DNA of 35,504 nt from Methylococcaceae bacterium (GTDB lineage Bacteria > Pseudomonadota > Gammaproteobacteria > Methylococcales > Methylomonadaceae). Shown here piece by piece: positions 1 through 8,790 of this stretch (positions within the stretch are counted from its first letter, which is position 1; each line of letters opens with the position of its first letter). Both the position numbers and the translations under genes were made by a program. The stretch is taken from NCBI GenBank assembly GCA_021647585.1, contig JAKIUK010000043.1:1-35504 (forward strand), read 5' to 3'. The notes under the pieces are model-generated. The model had not been told where the DNA came from. It saw only the letters and a program-made list of their open reading frames with translations, and did no database searches.

Positions 1-406
1 CAGCTGCATCAACGGTTACATTGGGCCGGGATTCAAAAACAATCCCAATCACGCCCAATGGCACACGCATCTGGCCTACTTGTATTCCGCTAGGTCTATA
101 GCTAAGATCCATTATTTCCCCGACTGGATCAGCAAGCGCTGCAACCTGTTTTAACCCTTCAATCATGGAATCGATTCTATCAGGAGTCAATTCCAGTCGA
201 TCCAATAAGGCCGAATCTAATCCATTTGCCTTTCCTGCTTCTAAATCTTTATGATTTTCTATGGCAAGCACATCTTTACTGTCAGCAATTGCATCTGCAA
301 TTTTTAGTAAAGCCAGGTTTTTTTTTCCTGATTCAGCCTTACTCATTTCCCGACCAGCTTTTTTTGCTTGCTGGCCAAGTGTTGTCATATATTCTGTTAT
401 TTCCAC
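1..406 (-). CDS. proA: Gamma-glutamyl phosphate reductase, N-terminal part (runs off the left edge)
   Basis: ProA reduces gamma-glutamyl phosphate to glutamate semialdehyde with NADPH, the second step of cytoplasmic proline synthesis. Read on the minus strand, the translation begins VEITEYMTTLGQQAKKAG and contains the conserved stretches LDRLELTPDRIDSM, LADPVGEIMDLSYRPSG and RVPLGVIGIVFESRPNVT, all typical of the aldehyde-dehydrogenase-fold ProA N-terminus. About 135 of the usual 415-420 residues are present; the catalytic cysteine lies outside the window. I chose the GTG at 406 because pseudomonad ProA proteins begin with the same DYMTRLG-like segment. An in-frame ATG at 388 is the alternative, and neither has a strong ribosome binding site. 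The gene follows fadE on the same strand, but 279 bp with a REP doublet separate them, so co-transcription is doubtful. Family assignment is secure; the start is not. Confidence 0.93.
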   Translation of the reverse strand, partial: MEITEYMTTLGQQAKKAGREMSKAESGKKNLALLKIADAIADSKDVLAIENHKDLEAGKANGLDSALLDRLELTPDRIDSMIEGLKQVAALADPVGEIMDLSYRPSGIQVGQMRVPLGVIGIVFESRPNVTVDAA

Positions 407-535
407 TTTAATCTACTCTCGAACCGTATTAACTGTATATTGTAACCTGAATTATGCCGTCGAATAATTAACATGTTTAGAACAAACCAGTTGAAATACT
501 AATCAACCAGTGAACCACTTAGGTTTGATAAATAA

Positions 536-614
536 TGTAGAGCAGACTTCAGTCCGCACAACCGATATTAATAATTACTATTGCTGTTCATAGCGGACTG
601 AAGTCCGCTCTACA
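536..614. repeat. REP doublet (REPIN-like), GCGGACT family, copy 1
   Basis: Two 22-base arms (536-557 and 593-614) are inverted with one mismatch. Each arm is itself a small hairpin: stem GCGGAC/GTCCGC closed by a TGAA (or TTCA) tetraloop, next to a GTAGAG tail. Total length is 79 bp with a 35-base spacer. It lies in the 279-bp gap between fadE and proA. This is the usual layout of REPIN elements mobilised in trans by RAYT (TnpA-REP) proteins; no such gene is in the window. It might also act as a transcript-end stabiliser for the fad mRNA. Confidence 0.85.
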
Positions 615-685
615 AATAACCTATCCATCAAATCAAAATTGCATACTGTTAATAGTCAATTAACATTTTTTTGGCAGGTAGATCA

Positions 686-3091
686 TCAAAGCATTTCACT
701 GGCTGAAAAATCATCCACCTTAATAGCTAAGTCCCTACTTCTATCTGCCTTTTCTAATAAAGCAGCTTCCTCCACACTAATAATTTGCTTTTCTAAAGCT
801 TCATTGATGACAGCCTCTCCATGGCCCTTCTGCAACTGCTTACTTCTTTGTGCATTATGTATTCTCTTTTCAATGGGTAATGCAGCCATTACCGCTTTAA
901 AAGCACATTCTATCCGCCCTGTTGCGTCATTTTCTATTTCATTGATATAGATTCCCTGAGTTAAACGGTCACGAGCCTCCGAATCATTTAGTAATAATGT
1001 AGCCGTTTGATGGATTAAACTATCTTTGGGTGCTTTAAATACCTTGCCTGCAGGAAAAATAGTCGCCGCAAGTCCCCACACTATGGGTTGGTATGGCAAT
1101 AAACTAAATATAACAAATAACGATTGCTGCGCTTGATAAAGCGTATGTTGACAGGCCCAGTGCAACAAAGGTAAATCATCTTCTGGGCAGCCCTGATCCT
1201 GAAAATATTTTAAAACAGTTGAACATAAATACAAGTTACTCAATACGTCAGCAAATTGGCCGGAAATACGTTCCTTTCGTTTTAAAGATCCTCCTAAAAT
1301 CATAATGGCGTAATCAGCAATATATGCAAAACCAACACTTAATCTGGCTATAGAACGATAATATCTTTTAGTCTGTTTATTCCCTGGTACTTCAAGAAAA
1401 CGTGCATTCGTTAATCCCAACCAAAAGCTGCTGACCTGGTTGTGTATCATAAACCCCATATGTTTAAATAACAGTTGATCAAATTGTTGTAATGCTGCAA
1501 CTTTGTCCTGTTGATGTAAAGCTTGTACTTCATCATAAACTAAAGGATGGCAACGCATTGCACCTTGTCCAAATATCATCATGGTCCGAGTCAGGATATT
1601 AGCGCCTTCTACAGTAATGCACACAGGTATAACCTGATACAGACGCCCCAGATAATTATTGGGACCCAGACAAATACCTGAACCACCTTGTATATCCATA
1701 CCATCGTTAATAATACGACGCATACGTTCTGTTAATTCATATTTAATAATTGCGGAAATAACCGAGGGTTTCTGCCCTTGATCCAGAGCTGCAGCTGTTA
1801 CTGTCCTTGCCGCATTAATAATATAGGTTTCACCTGCTATTCTAGCCAAAGGCTCTTCTATACCTTCAAATTCACCTAAAGAGATATTAAACTGTTTCCT
1901 GATACGTGCATAAGCCCCTGTATTACGGCAGACAAATTTCGCGGTTCCGGCACTCAATGCGGGTAAAGAGACTGCACGTCCTGTTGCCAGAGATTGCATC
2001 AGCATTTTCCAGCCATTTCCTACCTGTTCAACACCTCCCAATATCCAATCCAATGGAATAAATACATCTTTTCCCCAGTTAGGCCCATTTTGAAACGCCG
2101 AGTTGAGCGGAAAATGACGACGCCCTATGGAAATTCCCGGTGTTTTTGCGGGTATCAGAGCGACGGTAATACCGATATTTTCTTTGTCCCCAAGAAGATG
2201 TTCAGGGTCGTATAGTTTAAAAGCCAAACCAATGACTGTAGCAACCGGACCCAAGGTAATATATCGTTTTTCCCAATTTAAACGTATCCCCAAAACCTTA
2301 TCTTTTCCTGCAAAGGCTGCATAACAAACTATACCTGTATCTGGCATGGCACCTGCATCACTTCCTGCATTAGGTCCTGTCAGGGCAAAACAGGGGATTT
2401 CCTGGCCTGTTGCTAACCGAGGTAAGTAATAATCTTTCTGTTGCTGTGTACCACAGGATAGCAATAATTTTGCCGGTCCCAGAGAATTAGGAACCATGAC
2501 TGTAACAGCAGCACTTGCACTGCGACTGGCAATTTTCATCACAACTTCTGAATGTGCAAAATTAGAAAATTCCAGCCCTCCATAATGTTTTGGAATAATC
2601 ATGCCACAAAACTTCTGTTGCTTAATATATTCCCATACATGCTCAGGCAAATCCTGCAGATTATGAGTAATGTCCCAGTCATCCAGCATTGCACACAAGG
2701 TTTCTACAGGGCCATCAATAAACTCCTGTTCTTCTGTTGTTAATGTTGCAGCAGGCAAATCCAGTAAAACCTTCCAGTTCGGCTGGCCGGAAAACAATTC
2801 TGCATCCCACCAGGTGTTACCCGCATCCATTGCTTCCTGTTCTGTTTGCGACATTTCCGGTAAGGCGGACTGCATCAATTTAAAAATAGGTTTACTGATG
2901 ATATGACGCCGAATAACGGGAATATTAATTGTTAAAAAAATCAGTAAAAAGAATGACCACAACAATAGATTAAAACTTTGTAAACTGTAAACAGATAATA
3001 AAGCAGCTAATACCACAGTACTTTTCAGCAGTGCTACCTGATAGTAAGAAAGTACCCAGACAACAACAATTAATACAGCTAACCAGATCAT
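686..3091 (-). CDS. fadE: Acyl-CoA dehydrogenase FadE, membrane-anchored
   Basis: FadE oxidises acyl-CoA to trans-2-enoyl-CoA with FAD, the first step of beta-oxidation. The 801-aa protein aligns by eye nearly end to end with the 814-aa E. coli FadE. It has hydrophobic N-terminal helices (about residues 2-20 and 25-60), a TWWDAELFSG block (93-102), PNSLGPAKLL (201-210), FALTGPNAGSDAGAMPDTG (235-253), the segment RRHFPLNSAFQNGPNWGKD, VEGANILTRTMMIFGQGAMR, and a C-terminal extension with ERISGQFADVLSNLYL typical of long FadE/DUF1974 proteins. The ATG at 3091 has a good AGGAGA about 9 bases upstream. It is the last gene of a thiolase, FadN-type, FadE series, but a 194-bp gap holding a degraded REP doublet precedes it, so it may have its own promoter. 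Electron acceptor proteins (ETF) are not encoded nearby. Confidence 0.96.
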   Translation of the reverse strand: MIWLAVLIVVVWVLSYYQVALLKSTVVLAALLSVYSLQSFNLLLWSFFLLIFLTINIPVIRRHIISKPIFKLMQSALPEMSQTEQEAMDAGNTWWDAELFSGQPNWKVLLDLPAATLTTEEQEFIDGPVETLCAMLDDWDITHNLQDLPEHVWEYIKQQKFCGMIIPKHYGGLEFSNFAHSEVVMKIASRSASAAVTVMVPNSLGPAKLLLSCGTQQQKDYYLPRLATGQEIPCFALTGPNAGSDAGAMPDTGIVCYAAFAGKDKVLGIRLNWEKRYITLGPVATVIGLAFKLYDPEHLLGDKENIGITVALIPAKTPGISIGRRHFPLNSAFQNGPNWGKDVFIPLDWILGGVEQVGNGWKMLMQSLATGRAVSLPALSAGTAKFVCRNTGAYARIRKQFNISLGEFEGIEEPLARIAGETYIINAARTVTAAALDQGQKPSVISAIIKYELTERMRRIINDGMDIQGGSGICLGPNNYLGRLYQVIPVCITVEGANILTRTMMIFGQGAMRCHPLVYDEVQALHQQDKVAALQQFDQLLFKHMGFMIHNQVSSFWLGLTNARFLEVPGNKQTKRYYRSIARLSVGFAYIADYAIMILGGSLKRKERISGQFADVLSNLYLCSTVLKYFQDQGCPEDDLPLLHWACQHTLYQAQQSLFVIFSLLPYQPIVWGLAATIFPAGKVFKAPKDSLIHQTATLLLNDSEARDRLTQGIYINEIENDATGRIECAFKAVMAALPIEKRIHNAQRSKQLQKGHGEAVINEALEKQIISVEEAALLEKADRSRDLAIKVDDFSASEML

Positions 3092-3178
3092 GATGTTCTC
3101 TCCTAATTCGCTTGTTTGTGTAACCTCATAAAACTACAAAATGCATTAGTTTTCTCTCAATAATATATTGACAGATTA

Positions 3179-3257
3179 AGTAAAGCAGACTTTTATCCAC
3201 ATCAATCACAACAGCTTATTTATACCTTACACATGGCGGACTGAAGTCCGCTCTACA
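3179..3257. repeat. REP doublet, GCGGACT family, copy 2 with a decayed left arm
   Basis: The right arm (3236-3257) is identical over 22 bases to the right arm of the copy at 593-614. The left arm (3179-3200) keeps AAGCAGACTT and then diverges (about 6 mismatches of 22). Arm positions give a total of 79 bp with a 35-base spacer, exactly as in copy 1, so this is an old full doublet and not a single REP. It lies between fadE and the gene upstream of it. Confidence 0.7.
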
Positions 3258-3285
3258 ATTTATATCAACCTTAAAATGGCAACTA

Positions 3286-5601
3286 CTAATTTCTCAAAGG
3301 TTTTCCAGTTTTCAGCATATGATCAAGTCTTGCCAAAGTACCTTCATGTTTTACAATTTCTGTAAAAACATTGCATTCCAGTTCCAGCATTTCTTCTTCG
3401 GATAAAGGATCCATCATATCGCAATCCCCTCCCGTTAATACCGTAGCTAATTTATCTGCTACCTGCACATCATAAGCTGTCACTTTACCTAACAATTTAA
3501 ATCCTTTAACACTCATATCTAATAATACTTTTGCCGTGTGTCCTGGTAATTTATACTCTGTGCTTTCTGGAACCACATAGCCATCAACCATTGCCAGTGC
3601 TTTATTTTTTGCATCAAACAATAAACGATTTTTATTCATGGTAATGCCATCTGATGCTGAAAGGAAAAGCAATTCTTTAGCTTCAACAGCTGATTTTGAC
3701 ACCTTTGCCATAGCAATCGTTTCAAATGCTTTGGCAACAGGAGGAATTGGGCCCCCAATTGATTTCATTTGCAGACAACGACGGAGATATTCCTTGCAAC
3801 CACCCCAACCCGGGACTAAACCAACACCGACTTCCACCAAACCTGTATACAGTTCAGCATGAGCCTGTATCGCATCACAATGCAGAAGAATTTCACAACC
3901 GCCTCCCAAAGCCAAACCAGTAGGCGCGGATACAACAGGAAATGGCGCATATTTAACAGCCATAAATGTTTGCTGTCCCTGTTTAATTAGTCCTTTTACA
4001 CTATCCCAATCACCTTGTTCTATCGCAAACATCAACAGACCCAGATTTGCTCCGGCAGAGAAATTATCTGCCTGGTTGTGAATCACCAGGGCAATAAATC
4101 CTTGTTCAACTTTAGTTAAACTTTGTCGCAACAAAGTTAACATATCCATATCAAAGGTATTCATTTTGCTATGGAATTCAAAGCAAGCAACGCCATCTCC
4201 GACATCCCATAAACTAGCTGATGCATTCTCCAAAACAGCAGGCTTACGCAATTTAATATCAGATAGTAACAAAGTCCCATCAGAACGTGGCACTGGCCTA
4301 TAATCTTTAGATAAAGTTCGGTATTTAATAACACTCTGATCAATTTTATAAAAACTGCCGGATGTTAATATCTCTGGAACTATGTCTCCTTGCTGTTTGA
4401 TTTTATCTACAAACCAGTCAACACCAATTTTATCCAGCAATTCAAAAGGTCCATACTGCCAGTTATAGCCTAGGCATATTGCTTCATCCACAGAAGTAAT
4501 CTCATCGGCTATTTCAGGCAAAAGATTGGCAGCATAAAGCAGCGTTTTAGAGATTACGGTCCATGCATAGTTGCTGTATTTATCATCTATAGACAAGAAA
4601 GCTTGCAAGCCTTCTTTATGAGCAATTTTCAAACAATCTAACAGCGGCTTTTCGCTTTTGGCATAGTCACCTGTCGCTAGATTTATCGATTCCTTGACTC
4701 TTTTACCATCCATTTTATTCAATCGGTAAAACCCACCTTTACCCTTCCGACCAGTGTATCCATCACTTATCATCTGAGTAAATAATTCAGGCATGTCATT
4801 AATTTTATGAAAAGCGTCATGCTCAGGTAACTGTTTCATACTCTCCATAATATGAGGAATTAAATCCAGCCCTACCAAATCCAATAAACCAAAAATGCCT
4901 GTCTTGGGGATCCCAAAAGGTGCAGCTAATAGTGCATCAGCCTCTTCAACACTGATTCCCTGTTTAAATGCTTCCAACAAACCGCATTGCACCCAATATA
5001 TTCCAATTCGATTTGCAATAAAACCGGTAGTATCTTTACAATCAACACAACCTTTCCCTAGGCTTATCTCAGCAAAATCCCTAACAGAATCTATTAGTGC
5101 CTTGTTAGTCATGGAACTGCTAACCAGTTCCAATAAACGCATATAACGCGGTGGATTAAAAAAATGGGTGATCATGAATCGGCTTTGAAAGCCTGTACCT
5201 AACCCTTTCACTAATGAACTTAAAGGCAAAGTGGAAGTATTTGAGGAAATCAGGGCAGTAGCAGAACAAACTTTTTCCAGCTTTTTATAAAGCATTTTTT
5301 TTATGCCTAAATCTTCAATAACCGCTTCAATCACCCAATCGACATCTGCTAATAAATGCAAGTGATCTTCCGTATTTCCAGGAGTAATCAAACGTGCATT
5401 TTTTTTATGCATTAAGGGAGCCGGATTAGCTTTCAATATTTTTTGTATTGCAGTTTCAGCAATAATATTTCGATTTTTCAGGTCACTGTCATTTGGAACG
5501 ATATCCAATAAGTAAACTGGCACACCTGCATTACTTATATGAGCAGCAATACTGGCTCCCATGACACCAGCACCAATAACAGCGACCTTTTTTATACTCA
5601 T
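3286..5601 (-). CDS. 3-hydroxyacyl-CoA dehydrogenase / enoyl-CoA hydratase, FadN-type domain order
   Basis: A bifunctional beta-oxidation enzyme: hydration of enoyl-CoA and NAD-dependent oxidation of 3-hydroxyacyl-CoA. With the ATG at 5601 it has 771 residues. The N-terminus carries the Rossmann motif GAGVMG (10-15) and the dehydrogenase active-site block THFFNPP with His146 and Glu158. Two HADH C-terminal domains follow (about 185-420). The crotonase domain is at the C-terminus, with ADNFSAGANLG, LALGGGCE (Glu570) and GLVEVGVGLVPGWGG (Glu590). The two glutamates are 20 residues apart, as in rat crotonase (144/164). This order is that of Bacillus FadN and opposite to E. coli FadB. The longer reading from 5649 is rejected: a TTTTGGAGGCAATCTG ribosome site precedes the 5601 ATG, which overlaps the upstream thiolase stop as TGATG, indicating translational coupling. 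Confidence 0.93.
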   Translation of the reverse strand: MSIKKVAVIGAGVMGASIAAHISNAGVPVYLLDIVPNDSDLKNRNIIAETAIQKILKANPAPLMHKKNARLITPGNTEDHLHLLADVDWVIEAVIEDLGIKKMLYKKLEKVCSATALISSNTSTLPLSSLVKGLGTGFQSRFMITHFFNPPRYMRLLELVSSSMTNKALIDSVRDFAEISLGKGCVDCKDTTGFIANRIGIYWVQCGLLEAFKQGISVEEADALLAAPFGIPKTGIFGLLDLVGLDLIPHIMESMKQLPEHDAFHKINDMPELFTQMISDGYTGRKGKGGFYRLNKMDGKRVKESINLATGDYAKSEKPLLDCLKIAHKEGLQAFLSIDDKYSNYAWTVISKTLLYAANLLPEIADEITSVDEAICLGYNWQYGPFELLDKIGVDWFVDKIKQQGDIVPEILTSGSFYKIDQSVIKYRTLSKDYRPVPRSDGTLLLSDIKLRKPAVLENASASLWDVGDGVACFEFHSKMNTFDMDMLTLLRQSLTKVEQGFIALVIHNQADNFSAGANLGLLMFAIEQGDWDSVKGLIKQGQQTFMAVKYAPFPVVSAPTGLALGGGCEILLHCDAIQAHAELYTGLVEVGVGLVPGWGGCKEYLRRCLQMKSIGGPIPPVAKAFETIAMAKVSKSAVEAKELLFLSASDGITMNKNRLLFDAKNKALAMVDGYVVPESTEYKLPGHTAKVLLDMSVKGFKLLGKVTAYDVQVADKLATVLTGGDCDMMDPLSEEEMLELECNVFTEIVKHEGTLARLDHMLKTGKPLRN

Positions 5602-6740
5602 CAGATTGCCTCCAAAATGGTCGCAATTCCCTGCCCACCTCCAATACACTGGGTTGCTAATGCATATTTCTTATGCTGTCTTTGCAGAAGACTAGCTGCC
5701 TTACCAACAATCCTTGCCCCTGTTGCACCTAAAGGGTGTCCAAGAGCAATTGCACCACCATCCAGATTCAATTTAAGTTGTGGAATGGGCAAATCACTGA
5801 GTACAGCTAAAGACTGAGCAGCAAACGCCTCATTTAATTCGACAATATCTATATCATCTAATGCCAAATCGGCTCTTTTTAAAGCTTTTTGGCTGGCATT
5901 TACCGGACCTATCCCCATAATTTCAGGAGCACAGGCAGAAACTGCTATAGATTTAATTCGAGCCATTTTATTAAGCCCATGAGAATCGGCATAATCCTCA
6001 CTACAAACAAGAACGGCCGCAGCGCCGTCGGTTAAGGGGGAAGATGTACCCGCAGTAACACTACCTGTAGTTCTAAATGCAGGTTTTAGTTCGGCTAATC
6101 CCTCAGCAGTTGACTCAGGTCGAACACAACCGTCTTTCGAAACCATACCTTGTTTTTCAGTTTCTATAGCAACAATTTCATCTTCCAAAAAACCTTTATT
6201 TTGCGCCTTATTCGCTTTACGCTGACTTTCCAAAGCAAACTCTTCCTGACTCTTACGACTCAGTCGATATTGTTCAGCAAGATTTTCAGCTGTTTCACCC
6301 ATGTTCAAATAAGCTTCAGGATATGATTTATAGAGTGCAGGGTTAGGCATATAATTGTATCCACCCATAGGTATACGAGACATAGACTCGATACCAGCAC
6401 AAATAAAGACATCACCGGCATTCATTTGGATGGCACCCGCAGCAATATGAATTGCTTGCATGGATGAGCCACAAAAACGATTAACTGTCATGCCTGCAAC
6501 AGAAACTGGCAAACCAGCCAAATGCACGACCAACCGCGCCATATTCATGCCCTGTTCCCCTTCAGGGAATGCACAGCCTAAGATAAGGTCTTCAATATCC
6601 TGTTGATTTACGGATATTTTTCCCATCAATCCTTTTATCACCTGCGCCACTAAATCATCAGGTCTGACTTTTGCTAATTGACCTTTATGGGCTGGTGTAA
6701 AGGGTGATCTGCAATATTCACTAATCACAACATTTTTCAT
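5601..6740 (-). CDS. Acetyl-CoA acyltransferase (thiolase), FadA-like
   Basis: A 379-aa thiolase that cleaves 3-ketoacyl-CoA to acetyl-CoA and a shortened acyl-CoA (or runs in the condensing direction). All active-site parts are visible: the nucleophilic Cys90 in VNRFCGSSMQAI, the GGAIALGHPLGATGAR block with His335, and the second cysteine Cys365 in CIGGGQGIA. ELNEAFAAQSLAV is also present. The ATG at 6740 has AGGGAGTAGGGA just upstream. It is the first gene of the series and its stop overlaps the next start by one base. The neighbour genes (FadN-type, FadE) point to the degradative role, but sequence alone does not separate FadA from biosynthetic acetoacetyl-CoA thiolases. Confidence 0.94.
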   Translation of the reverse strand: MKNVVISEYCRSPFTPAHKGQLAKVRPDDLVAQVIKGLMGKISVNQQDIEDLILGCAFPEGEQGMNMARLVVHLAGLPVSVAGMTVNRFCGSSMQAIHIAAGAIQMNAGDVFICAGIESMSRIPMGGYNYMPNPALYKSYPEAYLNMGETAENLAEQYRLSRKSQEEFALESQRKANKAQNKGFLEDEIVAIETEKQGMVSKDGCVRPESTAEGLAELKPAFRTTGSVTAGTSSPLTDGAAAVLVCSEDYADSHGLNKMARIKSIAVSACAPEIMGIGPVNASQKALKRADLALDDIDIVELNEAFAAQSLAVLSDLPIPQLKLNLDGGAIALGHPLGATGARIVGKAASLLQRQHKKYALATQCIGGGQGIATILEAI

Positions 6741-6776
6741 TTTCCCTACTCCCTAGTAAAAGGTTGTAATAAAACG

Positions 6777-6808
6777 ATTACCTAACAAATTAGTCATCTG
6801 TTAGTAAT
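6777..6808. promoter_or_regulatory. Inverted repeat, candidate operator in front of the beta-oxidation genes
   Basis: ATTACCTAACA (6777-6787) and TGTTAGTAAT (6799-6808) form an imperfect palindrome (one bulged base) with an 11-base centre, 37-68 bases before the thiolase start codon. It lies in the 252-bp divergent region shared with the exporter genes. The size suits a dimeric repressor such as a TetR- or GntR-type fatty-acid regulator; no regulator gene is adjacent and it does not match the FadR or PsrA consensus that I know. Confidence 0.35.
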
Positions 6809-6992
6809 ACTAGTTCAAAACAGGCAACTACAATCTATTATTTACTGCTTATACTTAATTTACTCTACTCCTAACTTTAACTATTGAAAAGTCAATATTT
6901 CATATTCATCTTAGTTGGCAGTTTTTTATAAAAAATGCCAGAATAAGCTAAACCTTCAAATTTTTGAGGGATTGTACCTGGCGGGATGCGTA

Positions 6993-8132
6993 ATGGTGAA
7001 TAAACGTAGTTTGCAAATAATGATAGTGCTGATTGTTTTAGTTGCTGTTTATTTCTATCTGCAAAAAACTGAAATGATTTCAGTTAAGACTTATATTGTA
7101 AAACAAGGCGAAGTAAAAGCAACAGTTGCTAATACTCGGGTTGGTACTGTCAAGGCTTGTAGACGTTCCTACCTGGCTCCCGCAACAGGCGGACAAGTAG
7201 CGAAATTACATGCCAAAGAAGGTGATAAAGTAAAACAGCAGCAATTGTTGATGGAAATATGGAATGAAGACTTAATGGCGCAGGTTGTTTTACAGCAGGC
7301 ACAGATTAAAGCCAATACGGCAACAGCGAAGCAAGCCTGTATACTAGCTGCAGGTGCAAAACGTGAAGCCGTGCGTCTGGAAAAATTACGAAAATACAAA
7401 CAGATTGTCTCAGAAGAACAGGTAGATAAAGCTGCAACAGATGCAGATGCGCAACAGGCTTTTTGTATAGCTGCCAGACAGGGGGTAGTTGTCAGCCGTG
7501 CCAATCTTAAAATAGCTCAAACAGCACTGCAACGGACGCTGGTTTATGCGCCTTTTGATGGTATCATTGCCGAAATCAATGCTGAGCTGGGAGAATTTGT
7601 TACTCCTTCTCCGCCCGGTATTCCTACCCTACCACCGATTGATTTACTAGATGTCAGTTGTTTATATGTCTCCGCACCCATTGATGAAGTTGATGCACCA
7701 AAAATAAGAACGGGAATGCAGGCTTGTGTCTCGCTGGACGCTTTCAATGAAAAACGGTGCTCTGGCACTGTCACCCGCATAGCACCTTATGTACTGGAAA
7801 AAGAAAAACAGGCGCGCACGGTAGAAATTGAAGTCAAGTTAACTGACCCCAAAGACCTGACTGAATTATTACCTGGATACAGCGCTGACATTGAAGTATT
7901 ACTTGCCGTAAAAGAGCAGGCATTAAGAGTGCCTACAGAGGCTGTACTAGAAAACAATCAGGTACTGGTAATGCAGGATGACGGTTTATTGATCGAGAAA
8001 ACATTTGAGCCCGGTCTGAGTAACTGGAGCTATATCGAGATTCTATCTGGCCTGAAAACAGATGAAAAAATTGTCTTATCTATTGGACAAGATGGGGTAA
8101 AGGCAGGTATTTATGCGACAGAGGCACCATGA
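6993..8132 (+). CDS. Periplasmic adaptor (HlyD/MacA-like membrane fusion protein)
   Basis: The adaptor subunit of a tripartite or MacAB-like exporter. With the ATG at 6993 it is 379 aa. It has one N-terminal membrane anchor (about 9-23), a split lipoyl/barrel-sandwich domain (about 58-95 and 182-205, with APATGGQVAKLHAKEGDKV and YAPFDGIIAEI), an alpha-helical hairpin rich in Ala and Gln (95-180), a beta-barrel domain (VSAPIDEVDAPKIRTGMQA) and a membrane-proximal domain (LRVPTEAVLENNQVLV). The frame stays open upstream to 6915, but MVNKRSLQIMIVLIVL is a normal start of a signal anchor, with GGCGGGA a little upstream. Its stop overlaps the ATPase gene by 4 bases (ATGA), so it is coupled to 8129-11215. 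No outer-membrane channel gene is present, so TolC or a similar protein elsewhere is expected. The substrate is unknown. Confidence 0.88.
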   Translation: MVNKRSLQIMIVLIVLVAVYFYLQKTEMISVKTYIVKQGEVKATVANTRVGTVKACRRSYLAPATGGQVAKLHAKEGDKVKQQQLLMEIWNEDLMAQVVLQQAQIKANTATAKQACILAAGAKREAVRLEKLRKYKQIVSEEQVDKAATDADAQQAFCIAARQGVVVSRANLKIAQTALQRTLVYAPFDGIIAEINAELGEFVTPSPPGIPTLPPIDLLDVSCLYVSAPIDEVDAPKIRTGMQACVSLDAFNEKRCSGTVTRIAPYVLEKEKQARTVEIEVKLTDPKDLTELLPGYSADIEVLLAVKEQALRVPTEAVLENNQVLVMQDDGLLIEKTFEPGLSNWSYIEILSGLKTDEKIVLSIGQDGVKAGIYATEAP

Positions 8133-8788
8133 TAGAGCTGAAAGATATCAGCCGTTTGTTTCAGGTTGGCGAGCAAACTGTACATGCTTTAGATAACATT
8201 AATCTAACCATCAATAATGGGGAATATATTTCAGTCATGGGGCCTTCCGGTTCTGGTAAATCGACCCTGCTAAACATTATTTCCCTGCTTGATCAGCCTT
8301 CTTCCGGTTCATATCGGCTGAACCAGCAAGATGTCACCGGATTCAATGATGATCAATTGGCTAAAGTCAGACGTGAGAACATCGGTTTTATTTTTCAGTT
8401 TTTTCATTTAATTCCCCGTTTGTCCACTGCTGAAAATATTGAAATGCCAATGATTCTAGCAGGTATTCCAGCTGTAGAACGTAAACATCGGGTCAGCGCA
8501 GCCATTGCCTCGGTAGATTTAAGTGACCGCGCCGATCATCGACCGGACCAGTTATCCGGAGGTCAAAGGCAAAGGGTTGCAATTGCCAGAGCAACTATAA
8601 TGCGACCTTCCATTTTGCTGGCTGACGAACCAACCGGAAACCTTGATAGTCGCTCTGGTATTGAAATTATTGAGCTACTGGAGAATCTGAATCGACAGGC
8701 TGTGACCTTGATACTGATTACTCACGACCAGGCACTGGGAGACCGGGCTGCACGGAAAATTCGCATTGTCGATGGACGGATCTGCTAG
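8129..8788 (+). CDS. ABC exporter ATPase, MacB/LolD family
   Basis: A 219-aa stand-alone nucleotide-binding subunit. Walker A is GPSGSGKST (38-46), the Q-loop is Gln90 in GFIFQFFHL, the signature is LSGGQRQR (142-149), Walker B is ILLADEP with Asp166/Glu167, followed by TGNLDSR (D-loop) and His199 in LITHDQA. This is the pattern of the MacB/LolD/FtsE class that powers FtsX-fold permeases. In E. coli MacB the ATPase and permease are fused; here they are separate genes, as in LolCDE and in many MacAB-like systems. It overlaps the adaptor gene by 4 bases and is followed after 2 bases by the first permease, so all are one operon. Confidence 0.95.
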   Translation: MIELKDISRLFQVGEQTVHALDNINLTINNGEYISVMGPSGSGKSTLLNIISLLDQPSSGSYRLNQQDVTGFNDDQLAKVRRENIGFIFQFFHLIPRLSTAENIEMPMILAGIPAVERKHRVSAAIASVDLSDRADHRPDQLSGGQRQRVAIARATIMRPSILLADEPTGNLDSRSGIEIIELLENLNRQAVTLILITHDQALGDRAARKIRIVDGRIC

Positions 8789-8790
8789 TC

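Noticed and set aside
639..950. 103-codon plus-strand frame overlapping the end of fadE
   Set aside because: Antisense to a fully convincing FadE C-terminus; no ribosome site or family resemblance.
5602..5649. 16-residue N-terminal extension of the FadN-type protein
   Set aside because: It lies inside the thiolase gene, and the ATG at 5601 has a strong ribosome site and starts the Rossmann fold as expected.
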